Positions 35,501 to 44,965 of a stretch of 64,000 bases of DNA are shown here, piece after piece (within the stretch, counting starts at the first letter, position 1; each line of letters begins with the position of its first letter). Origin of the DNA: Laccaria trichodermophora. Its lineage: Eukaryota > Basidiomycota > Agaricomycetes > Agaricales > Hydnangiaceae. Below the pieces are notes generated by a model. The model was not told the origin of the DNA and made no database searches. It saw only the letters and a program-made list of their open reading frames with translations. Made by a program: the position numbers and the translations under genes. Where the stretch lies: positions 496,001 to 560,000 of the forward strand of contig JACTVC010000027.1 in assembly GCA_018417955.1 (NCBI GenBank). Direction: 5' to 3'.

Positions 35501-35590
35501 GTAGAACCAATGCGCTACCAGCGGACACGCCACCTCAGCCTTAAACCCTTCGTATACGATCTTATCTGAATTCCGAAAACATTATTGTTT

Positions 35591-36543
35591 ATGTCTTCAG
35601 CTTCATCTACACCCCCCTCCGGTCCTGGTAAAGACTCATCAGACGGCCGAGGACTTGGAGGAGAGCCTGTATGTGCAGATCACTACGCCGAATCAAGGAT
35701 GTTACTAAATTTCACAGGTAAACCCGGACGATAATAGCCCTCGTTTTGGTGCGTTATCTTCCATGAAGCTCTCTATCTACTCATCCGAAGGTGTCCTCAG
35801 TATACTACCGGCTCTACACGCATTTTGGATCAATCTCGTCAAACAACCCGATCCATGCAACTGACCCAAGCATCGGCCGCACTCTTCCAAAGCTTATCAC
35901 ACCCCCACATACCGTCTCGTCCGTGAAAAAGCATGTGTGCAAGATCGAAGGCTTATCGGGCATAAGCACCCTATTCGAATCACTTTCAAGCCAGACTGCA
36001 TTTGAGGAAACGTCGCGATTGTCGCTCAGAGGGTCAACTGGCCCTGGCTTATCTGAGGACGACCCTATCGTCTTGATCGTTTGGGGGGACGATGAAAATC
36101 TATCAAGAAGGTTAGTTTCATTGGAGGGTGTAACTGAAGCTAGACATGCAAATCCACGTTACGGTGGGTTCAATTGAAATCTCGTTACTTGGATGAGCAT
36201 ACTTAATGCATCTTGTCCAGTTTACTACCGCCTTTATGACGAAGAGGGTGCAGTGGCTTCAGAGACTTCTTTTGATTCGGAGGAGTTTTCCTTGGGTCGC
36301 ATCAACATCCTTTCGGTTGCTCCACCTCGAACAGTGGCTCGCTTGGAGTCCCGAGTTATGCAGGCTGAAGGCTTGTTAGTGTTGGGCTGCAACTCGAACA
36401 TTCAGCTGTTCAGAGATATAGACGGTGAGGTGCCGATGAACGGTAATGACCCTGTCTGTCATCCGCAGGCGTACAACTATCCGGGCTGCGTCGCTGATGA
36501 GCCCATTACAATCATTTATAAACTTGAAGCCTGGGATCTGTGA
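35591..36543 (+). CDS. Two-domain LGRI protein A, unit 2
   Basis: Same four-exon structure as the gene at 21605, with an intact frame: MSSASSTPPSGPGKDSSDGR, domain 1 from VYYRLYTHFGSI with PSIGRTLPKLITPP, and domain 2 from VYYRLYDEEGAV with SLGRINILSVAPPRTVARL and DEPITIIYK, ending EAWDL. It differs from its unit 1 sister by many scattered substitutions and by an insertion in domain 2 (LVLGCNSNIQLF against LSFLYHDVQLF) while keeping the frame, so both copies appear to be maintained as coding genes. Function unknown. Confidence 0.78.
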
Positions 36544-36764
36544 AATGTAATAGGTAAAATTGAGGTAGAAGTAAAGGATAATCAACCAATAATCAACTCA
36601 TTGCCAATAGCGTAGCTCACTGACCATGACATCGTGCTCAGTAGGCCCTTCATTCATCAACCTTTTCCTCTCATCGATTACCTCTCCAGTCGCCATCAAC
36701 TTCTTCCACGTTGCTTGCGGTAATTCCCTCACTCCCGCCCTTCTAGCCTTTTGCCCGTCATTGT
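36544..36764. other. Spacer between LGRI A and the PMT2 relic, unit 2
   Basis: Non-coding; similar to 22567-22761. Confidence 0.5.
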
Positions 36765-37475
36765 AGTGGGAACACCCTAATTCATGAAACCTTCCGCCGT
36801 AACTGTTAATTTTGGCACATCTGATTTGCATATGATCCTGACTATAACGTGCCACGTTGAGACTATTCATTCGAGTTTGAAGGCGTTTCTTACCCGACGA
36901 CGCACCATTGGTTGGTAGCTCTGGAACAACAACAGCGACCGCCCTATACAACGTCTGAGGGCGAGGCCAGGCGGAGGGTCTAAACAGGGGCGACGGGGGG
37001 GCAGCGCTTGCGGCTTTGATCCATATGATTGAAACCGCAACAGCAACCATCGTAAGTGCCCAGCTACCAACCTTCAACCAACCAACCAACCTACTTACCT
37101 ACCACACAGTGCTAATTCCTCTACCAAAACCTCGAACACATCCCTCCCGTAATATGCACCCTCCTCTCCTGCTGGATGCTTCCACAAAGTCGGCGCATCT
37201 AACATCGTCGTATGGGACGAAGCCCACTTTGGTAAATTCGGCTCACCCTACCTCAAACGCGAGTTCTACTTTGCCGTCCATTCACCCCTGGGCAAGATGC
37301 TCGTTGGCCTTGCGGGCTTGTTTTCCGGGTACGATGGGGGATTTGAGTTCAAAAGTGGGGAAGCGTACCCGGAGTCTGAGCACGTTGGCGACTTGTGCCA
37401 GGGTGGGCATGTTTCCGCTTGCATGGTATCGCTGTGTCTTGCCCAGATAAGTAATCTTATTGTTATATGGATGAG
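36765..37475 (+). pseudogene. PMT2 relic with internal deletion, unit 2
   Basis: Same structure as 22762-23436: damaged PMT2 exons 1 and 2 ([13 protein letters not shown] and [17 protein letters not shown] are still readable), joined after GCATGGTAT to the PMT2 3'-flanking string CGCTGTGTCTTGCCC. The start codon ATGAAACC is retained at 36784, but indels break the frame within 20 codons. Because both units share the same internal deletion, it predates the large duplication. Confidence 0.85.
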
Positions 37476-38206
37476 GATTAGTTTCGTATCACCACTCATG
37501 CATCATGTGCGGCGTTTGGCTCTTCCGGATCCGACAAAGCCCATACCTATGTCTGTACCGTTGAATGACTTGGGACAACGTTAACTACAACCCGTTGCAT
37601 TACCTTTGGAAAGCTTGCATTTAATTAGCATTTCGAAAAAGTGATGCCTTGTTCCAAGATACCTGCTGGCCAGCCTGTCAGCATGTAGTGTGAATTCTTG
37701 AGTTTGCTTGGGTTTGGAGCCAGCCACCTACCACCATCGTGATTCGACAAAAACTCACTATAACTGGCAAATCTTCTCCTCTTTCCTCACATGCTTGAAC
37801 TTCTCATCTCTATCAACATGAGTGTTTTGGTGACGGTGGGGAATTGTAAACAGGCTTCGCAATTTTTGAAGACATGTCATCGACTCATATAGTGTGCCTC
37901 AGGCTGTACCCAAGCTGTACCTTCGCATTTTCTTCGAAAATAGGTTCCTTATGGCTTCATCTTCACAGATGAGTGTCAAAACTAACCATCCCACTTACTC
38001 TTCGGAAGTAGGCGCTTAGCGCGGAACCTTGGACTCCCCCTGACCACAATACGTTTCTCACGATTCCTCGAATAGACAGCCCGAGCGCTTTTGCTGCTAT
38101 CACCGTGGAACAGTGCGGAACCAACATAACTGGCAGGCACTCCATCAAGACCTCAACCGAAAGCTCTTTCGTCTACGATATTGGAACTCGGATAAAACTA
38201 CCGGCT
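37476..38206. other. Spacer before LGRI gene B, unit 2
   Basis: Non-coding. GGCGCTTAGCGC at 38011-38022 and GAGCGCTT at 38082-38089 resemble the elements upstream of the other LGRI genes; the second follows TTTCTCACGATT. Confidence 0.45.
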
Positions 38207-40018
38207 ATGTCTTCTGCTTCATCTGCGCTTCGCTCTGGTTCTGGTAAAGACTCGTCGGACGGTCGAGGAGAGCCTGTATGTGCACATCACTAAGTACATT
38301 CAAGTATCAAAGATGCTTATTGGTCATGAATTTCACAGGTAACCCTCGACGGTAATGATCATGGCCCTCGTTATGGTGCGCTATCTTTCATAAAGCTCTC
38401 TATCCACTCAAACGAAGGCGTACTCAGTATACTACCGGCTCCACACGAAATATGGATCAATCACATCAAACCATCCAATCTACGCCAATGATCTATACAT
38501 CAGCCGCACTCTTCCAAGGCTCATCACACCCCCACTTACTGCCTCGTCCGTGAAGAAGCATCTGTGCAAGATCGAGGGCTTATCGGGGGCCACAGGCACC
38601 ACATTATTCGAATCGCTCTCAAGCCAGACTGCAGTTGAAGAAACGTCGCGATTGTCGCTCAGGGGGTCAACTGGCCCGGGCTTATCTGAGGACGACCCTA
38701 TCGTCTTAGTCGTTGGGGTGCAAGATGTTGAAAAACGATTAGCAAGGACAGTGTCGTTGGAGGGTTTACCTGAAACTAGACATGCCAACCTACGTTACGG
38801 TGGGTTCAATCAAATTATCGTTACTTGAGCGAACATAACACATCTTGTTCAGTTCACTACCGCCTTTATGACGAAGAGGGTGCAGTGGCCTCAAAGACCT
38901 CTTTTGACTCGGAGGACCTTTCCTTGGGCCGCATCAGCATGCTGTCGGTTGCTCCGCCTCAAACGGTGGCTTTGTTGAAGTTCCGGATTATGAAGGTTGA
39001 GGAACTGATTGGCCACAATATTCAACTGTTCACAGATATAGATGGTGAGGTACCGATGAACGGTAACGATCCTATCTCTCATCCGCAGGCGTACAATTAT
39101 CCGGGTTACGTTGCTGATGAGCCCATTACGATCATCTGTCGGACCCAAGAGAGTCAAACGAAGGGAGAGGAAATTGAGATGCCGGTCCAAGTCCCTTCTT
39201 GGAACCCAGTCCCTCCTCAAAATCCAGTTCCTCCTCGAGACCCAGTCTATCCGGGATCCGAAAAGCGGATCAAAGCATTAAGGAATTGTAGTAAGTTGAG
39301 TTAATTATTCTGAAAGCCATTGATCCATCGTCCATGGTTATAGCTTCCCCGAGACCTGGTTGGCTTTCCTTTACAAAAGATGAGATCATGTACACAGATG
39401 GAAGGGAAACAGACTACGGCAGTTACTTTGAAGGTAGGCTCCATCTTCCACCGTTATGCGCTATGATAGGACTTACACTACCTTTTATTTTTTCAAAGAG
39501 TATGGTACCAAATATAGTGCCAGAAATCGTTACAGAAAGCATGGCTGTGAGTCATTGCTATTTCCGATTCTTTCGCCGTGTCAGGACAGTAACGATATTG
39601 CTTCCATCAGTTGTCAACAAATGTGAGTGCAATGTTCCGACGTATTATGTTTATCTTCTGAATCAGGTTACTCCATTCCTAGATCATGTTGATTTTTGTT
39701 AATTCCTTTATGACTCTCAAGTCTTTTGATCCGTCCGATGTTCAATCTACAAGAAATACTTATTCCTCTCATTCCGAAGATTCGCCTCATGTCCCAAAGT
39801 ACAATCTGGTTAAGGGGGAACTGAACAGTCAACCCATCCCGACCTACGCTCTCCCTCCCATTTTTCTTGCATTTTTTTGAAGCTCTCTTCTTTTGAACTT
39901 GAACTTCTTGTTTTACCTTTTCAGGACGAGGTTCAACAAATATAGACGACATCGATTCTTTGCACCCGATTTTCGCTACGCGACGATTACTTGCGTGCAA
40001 GCTTGGGAGAAGGTCTGA
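38207..40018 (+). CDS. LGRI protein B with Pro-rich tail, unit 2
   Basis: Sister of the gene at 26688: MSSASSALRSGSGKDSSDGR, domain 1 from VYYRLHTKYGSI, and domain 2 from VHYRLYDEEGAV with SLGRISMLSVAPPQTV. A shorter Pro-rich linker (about three NPVPP units) leads to KRIKALRNC, and after an intron to SPRPGWLSFTKDEIMYTDG. A following exon reads EYGTKYSARNRYRKHG after a good intron (TTTGAAG then GTAGGC to CAAAG). The last exon is uncertain: it can be read as FNKYRRHRFFAPDFRYATIT ending at 40018, or in another frame as STNIDDIDSLHPIFATR. No in-frame stop interrupts the first 270 residues. Function unknown. Confidence 0.63.
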
Positions 40019-40364
40019 ACTACGTATCCGTCGTCAACGCCGACCCGTGTAATATGCATCACCTCACCATTTGAAGCCTTCACAGTGCTGCGCGGCACTG
40101 GCCTTGGCCCAGCCCGGAGTTAGCTTTCTCTCCCATGCTATCAAGCTACTTGATGAACTGTTTCCTTGAATAATAATTGACGCACCTCATGTTTAGGGTC
40201 ATCTCAATGATTGAGGTGTCGCCGAACATGACTAGATTGTTTTGTGCTATCAGGTCAGCTGGCCTCAAAGGCGCTCAATAGATTAATCGATTGATGCTTG
40301 ATAAAAATCACCAAGAAAACAAATAGACCCTCAAATCTCACATCTCATTGAAGGTTCGCACATC
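40019..40364. other. Spacer before the Trp-rich gene, unit 2
   Basis: Non-coding and closely similar to 28550-28895, including CACCTCATGTTTAGGGTC and GATTAATCGATTG. Confidence 0.6.
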
Positions 40365-41153
40365 ATGAGATTCGTGACTATCATCTTTGCTTTCGTAGGT
40401 AACGAGACTGAAGGCTACTACATTGCCAACAGGTCGAAATCCGAGTCTCGCTGGTGTGCTACAACGTTACTTTATCAAAATCCTTCCTTCATAGCGCAAT
40501 CAACTCAGGGACCATGCGCCTACAGACCTTGCGACTGGCCTTCGCAAAGTAGGGTGCGCGGGGGTGAAGGGCGTCTACGGTGGGCTCCAAGGAAAATACG
40601 TGCTGCGGGCTACCGACGGAGTCCGTGAGTCCTCCACACAGTTTCTCCCCGATGGTAGAGTCTCACTAGGAAATTTACGCAGACATCAAGGGACTGGCCT
40701 CTGGGCTTCAAGCCAAAGACCTCAAGCTCTACGCTTCTGGCGGTAGTGGAAGCTGGTGGTCCCAGTACGTGGGCGGGCGCACCGTTTGGGGGGATTTGCA
40801 CGCGACCCTCAGTAAGAAACTTGGCGAAGTGGGGGGAGCGAACGTCAAGACCTTGTCGCTCGGAAAAGAGGCCAATAGCTGGGCAATAACTTTTACGAGG
40901 AACGGAACGCACTGCTTTGCGTGGAATAACGTTCCAGCCGGCCTGGCCGAAATTCTGAGGTCGAGAAGCGATGCTGTGGTTTGTTTTTCAATTTTTTAGA
41001 AGGGATGGCATGGGTTCCAACTCACTAATATTCATACAGGACATTGTCTTGAGCCCTTGGAACCACGAGCACTACTTCGTTCTCTTTCGCGATGGAAGTT
41101 ATCGATATAATTTGCCAAAGGCTTGGCTCAACGCCGAGAATAAGATGTTATGA
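40365..41153 (+). CDS. Trp-rich repeat protein, unit 2
   Basis: Sister of the gene at 28896, with MRFVTIIFAFVGNETEGYYI, VKGVYGGLQGKYVLRATDGV, SWWSQYVGGRTVWGDLHATL, the block KTLSLGKEANSWAITFTRNG, and DIVLSPWNHEHYFVLFRDGS, ending at 41153. The C-terminal half is almost identical to unit 1, while the N-terminal half differs more. As in unit 1, the first conserved segment and VKGVYGG are in different frames with no obvious intron to reconcile them, because the region carries a TAG in the expected frame. Either an unusual splice is used or both copies descend from an already broken gene. Confidence 0.52.
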
Positions 41154-41544
41154 GGTACTTGACATTTTAACTTGAATGCGCGATGCTTACTTGCTCTGTC
41201 AGATGTCTTTACATATCTAGGACATCCATTCATGTCAAGCTTTTCATTCGTTCGTTATTCGGTGTAATAGAAACATTCGTTCCTCACGAAAGGATCTAAT
41301 GGTGTGAGGCTTACGACATACAGATCCCTCTCGACTGGCGTTCTCTCTCCCGTTCCTGTCCTGTTTTTTTCCCCTAAAGCTTTGCAATGGCTGCGGATTG
41401 CGTTTGGTGCGGAGTAACCATGTTCTACGGTACCGCAAATCTTACGTTACTAAGGGTCAGCGGGATGTAGCAAGTTTGAAAGCTGTCGTTTAAGCTTTTT
41501 TCATTATGCGATTTACGTTTGAACGCAAATCTGTTCAGCACATA
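41154..41544. other. Spacer left of the transposon
   Basis: Non-coding; the unit 2 counterpart of 29671-30061. It ends in the left copy of the TA target duplication (41543-41544). Confidence 0.6.
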
Positions 41545-41858
41545 CACTAACTGGGCAAAAAGATTGTCTGGTCATTTTTTGGACAAGGTTGGTGCTGTAA
41601 CACAAGAACCAAACATTTTTAGAACTAAGCTCTGGTGTATGGGACATAGCTAAGGAGGTGTAGATTGTACATACCAAGTCTCAGGATGAACAATTGAAAA
41701 CTCAGGATAAGGCAGGGCATTCACTGTGACAACTTCCAAAAATGGGATCTGACAAAATGGGAAATTCTGAATGACTGCAATCTATTGAAAGCAATTCACC
41801 ATTTGAAGAAGAGATATTTTGAACACTGGATCTCCCTGCTATTGTTATAAGCCTCATA
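41545..41858 (+). repeat. Left terminal inverted repeat
   Basis: Matches the reverse complement of 42823-43136 with scattered substitutions and single-base indels, from CACTAACTGGGC to CCCTGCTATTGTTAT. Confidence 0.9.
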
Positions 41859-42822
41859 GAGTTTTTGAGATATAAAATTCTATAGTCTCCCCAAAAAGGT
41901 AAATTTGAATTGATTCCCCTCTTTGGACATTTCCAGTTGCAAATATTGCCCAGGATTGATAGGAAAAGGTATCCATTGGCATAGTATTATACAGATACAT
42001 GACTATTACTATTCCATGATCTGATCTGACCACATTCACAGGAATAAAGCATGCAAAGGCTAATTAAACTTCAACAAACTGTGAAAATCAAGAGACATAT
42101 AGTCAATATGGTTCCCAGAAACTCTGCTTCCAAGGGGTTACAGTCAATATAGGTATTCTGAAATGTCAATGTTAAGTGCATCTACCTATCTCTTGAGCCT
42201 TGGGCACAGATGTTTCTCAAATGGCCCACAAAGCTCACTAAAGCATGACAGAGAGATTTCCAAATCATGCCTAGAAAGGTCTGGGGGTCTCAGATCCTTG
42301 TATAAATAGGACCTCTGTTTATTTTTCTGGGATAGTGTTACTAGGCATGAGAAGTGCCTTGTGAAATATTTTCAGCCCCAATTCACCAAGAAATGTCAAC
42401 AATTGGTCCAGGATGATTGCTCTATGCAAAATGTACTTTTTTTGTGGACTTTTCAAGTTATACCCAGTGCAAATTTATTTTCTATCATGCTATATCTCAG
42501 GCATTGCTTAAAAGACATCCTGAGTTTCCATGGATTAAATCAAAAGGATGGTAGCATTTTTTCTTCTTTCAGAAAAGCAGAACCAATATTGTAGATGCTT
42601 GTTTACTTCCAGAAAAACTCTGAAAATGAGCTTCTACAGACATCATGCAGTGTTCATTTTGACATTTCTACATACCTTTTGTATTATACACACTACAAAC
42701 ATTGATGGGGAGTTATTTTACCTCAATCCAATAAATATATTGGGTGAAAAATACATAAAATGGAGAACAAGTTCAAATTTATCTTTTAGAGGAGGATATA
42801 AAATTTTCTAGCCTAGGGACAT

Positions 42823-43136
42823 TATGAAGCTCATAACAATAGCAGGGAGACCCAGTGTTCAAAATATCTCTTCTTCAAGTTGTGAATTGCTTTCAGTAGA
42901 TTGCAGTCATTCAGAATTTCCCAATTTGTTACATCCCATTTTTGGCACTTGTCACAGTCAATTCCCTGCCTTACCCTGAGTTTTCAATTGTTCATCCCCA
43001 GACTTGGTATGTACAATCTACACCATTTGAGCTATGTCCCATACACCAGAGATTAGTTCTTAAAATGTTTGGCTCTTGTGTTACAGCACCAACTTTGTTC
43101 AAAAAATGACCAGACAATCTTTTTGCCCAGTTAGTG
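42823..43136 (-). repeat. Right terminal inverted repeat
   Basis: Inverted counterpart of 41545-41858. The two arms have drifted apart at many positions, so the insertion is not brand new. Confidence 0.9.
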
Positions 43137-43221
43137 TATACTGTACCGCGTCGTCAATTGCAACGTTGTCTCCCAGACCTGCGCTCTCGTCTTTCAAGCA
43201 CCCTCAGGCGCTGCGACCGAA

Positions 43222-44657
43222 ATGATGGAAACGGAAGACCCTATCGTGAATGAACAACGGAATATTCTGCAATGTCATAGGTCCATCCTTCCCCAGCAAA
43301 GCGTTGTGAGTCCCAGTCCCAGTGGCAACCGCGAGTCCGAGTCGGACTCGGACCCAGACTCTTCTCAACAAAGCGATGCGTGCTCGGACTCAGACGATTT
43401 GGTCGCAGACTTTTTAAGTTGCCTGCACAAGGGAAGGATGGATCGGAACGCTCAGCAGCTCTGGCTCAAAAAAAATCTCCAGGCGAGTTTATCCTTGGAT
43501 TCAGCTTATTGAAATCACTCACGGAGTCGGGTGCACTTATCCAGAGCTGCTCAAACTGCTTGGTTATTGGCGCTCTGTGTACAACGGATAAGAATATCGG
43601 AGCGAAGTGCGAGCGTTGTCGAGATTCGCACGCATATTGTTCCCAATTCACAGAGTTCCTCGTCGACTACGCCGTCCATCATCTCAATTTGTCGGAGAGC
43701 AGGGCCCGGGCCCTGTTTTTGGATTATGGGACTGGAGGATTGAAGCGACGTGAACGCAAGAAGGCCCCTCCGCCAGACCCGGAGACTGAATCTGACCATT
43801 CGGATGTAGATGCGGCGAAGAATATAGAGATGAAAGTGATGGTCCAAAAGACTGTAGAACTCCGTGTTCAAGTCAAGACGTTGGAGCAACAAGCACAGGA
43901 TTTCCGACTGGAAAATATCAAGTGCAAGAAGGAAATTTCAAATGTCCGGGAAGAATGCAAAAATGCGAAGAGGGAAAAGGAGAGGGCTGAGCAAAGATAT
44001 CAAAAGGAAATACAGGACCTGCATGCGGAGAAAGCGCACATGGCAATGAAGGAGGGGGAGCTCAGAAACGAGCTCTATAAGATGCATGTGGAGCATGGCC
44101 GCTATGTGAGGGAAACGGAGAAGGAGAAATGGATGCTAGGGAGGGAAAATCGGGTGACGGAAGAAAAGATGTCTGCGGAGGTCAAGCAGAGGGAAGCAGA
44201 GCTCACGAAACTCAGGACGGAAAACGAACGTTTTCAGAAAGTCATTGATGAGATCTCCGCTCTGAAAGAAGAGCTGAAAGGTCGGTGCAGTAAATATTTT
44301 TTCCATTGTTTATGCTCACCAACTTGGCTTTCGTTAGAGGTGCGCCAAAGCCGGTCTGACGAGCGATACGACATGGTCCGCTTCCAACTTCGCGTCGACC
44401 AGGTAGTCGCCATGCTTCAATGTACTGCCTTGACGTCGCCGGAAGCGCGAGAAGACGCCAAGGATGGCCAGATTGTAAGAAAAAGTTTAGAGGAGTTGAA
44501 GAAGATCACTCAGGAGTGTGCGATGTTGCGGATGTCCCGTGGAGAGGATGTTTTTGAGATGGGGAGAAACTTGCTGAAACTTACGCGAAAAATCGACGCG
44601 GAGGCGACCAACGAGAGTGATTTGGAAACTAAGAGGCGGCGGTTGACCCGAGATTAG
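43222..44657 (+). CDS. Cys6 coiled-coil protein, unit 2 (intact)
   Basis: Three exons (43222-43482, 43545-44280, 44338-44657) give 438 residues; I know no function. Exon 1 is acidic and Ser-rich (ESESDSDPDSSQQSDACSDS). The first intron has GC-AG borders (CAG then GCGAGT), shared with unit 1. Exon 2 opens with the cluster SCSNCLVIGALC, spaced C-x2-C-x6-C-x9-C-x2-C-x6-C, the Zn2Cys6 spacing. Next come FLVDYAVHHLNLSESRARAL and a basic patch KRRERKKAP. A coiled coil of about 200 residues follows, including ELRNELYKMHVEHGRYVRE. The C-terminal module (MVRFQLRVDQVVAML, then LEELKKITQECAMLR) resembles the ends of the proteins at 44966, 54540 and 56356. It ends in the basic stretch KRRRLTRD. A nuclear dimeric DNA-binding or scaffold protein is plausible, but it lacks the usual fungal transcription-factor middle domain. 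The second intron is 57 nt with no stop, so its retention would add 19 residues. Confidence 0.8.
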
Positions 44658-44965
44658 AAGAACTTGAAGTAAAGAGCGGACGAGTAGTGACGATTTTAGA
44701 GTAGATTAAGCTTATCTTGACACATTGAAATCTTGCGCCCAGTTGCGGCTGGATTGTGCTCGATATAAGTGCAGGCGCGATCACGTGCATTCGTTGATGC
44801 AATAGAGATTGTTGATTTCAATTTGTTTTGAGAATTATTGACCACACCACCGTCCTCACTCCCTTGGACATCGCCTCCAAGTCGCGCCCGACGACCTCAA
44901 GCATCCCTACAGGTATCTCCTCGGCCGACGATTAACGCCCGACACCTTTTTGCACGTACAACGCA
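44658..44965. other. Spacer between the two Cys6 genes, unit 2
   Basis: Non-coding, similar to 31590-31935. It is conserved most strongly in the last 100 bases before the start codon. Confidence 0.55.

Larger units (their letters stand above)
41545..43136. mobile_element. Long-TIR DNA element with TA duplication (Tc1/mariner-like, non-autonomous)
   Basis: The element is 1592 bp. It begins CACTAACTGGGC and ends with the reverse complement GCCCAGTTAGTG. It is flanked by TA on both sides (41543-41544 and 43137-43138), and unit 1 retains the unoccupied site with a single TA at 30060. The TA duplication and the CACT ends are typical of the Tc1/mariner superfamily. The terminal inverted repeats run for about 314 bp each. 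The internal 960 bp are AT-rich, with only two short frames (77 and 87 codons) and no DDE or DDD transposase motif, so it would need an enzyme from elsewhere. Its base composition is clearly more AT-rich than its surroundings. Confidence 0.93.

Noticed and set aside
42361..42811. Two frames inside the long-TIR element as a possible transposase
   Set aside because: They overlap, total fewer than 165 codons, and show no DDE/DDD or helix-turn-helix pattern, so the element looks non-autonomous.
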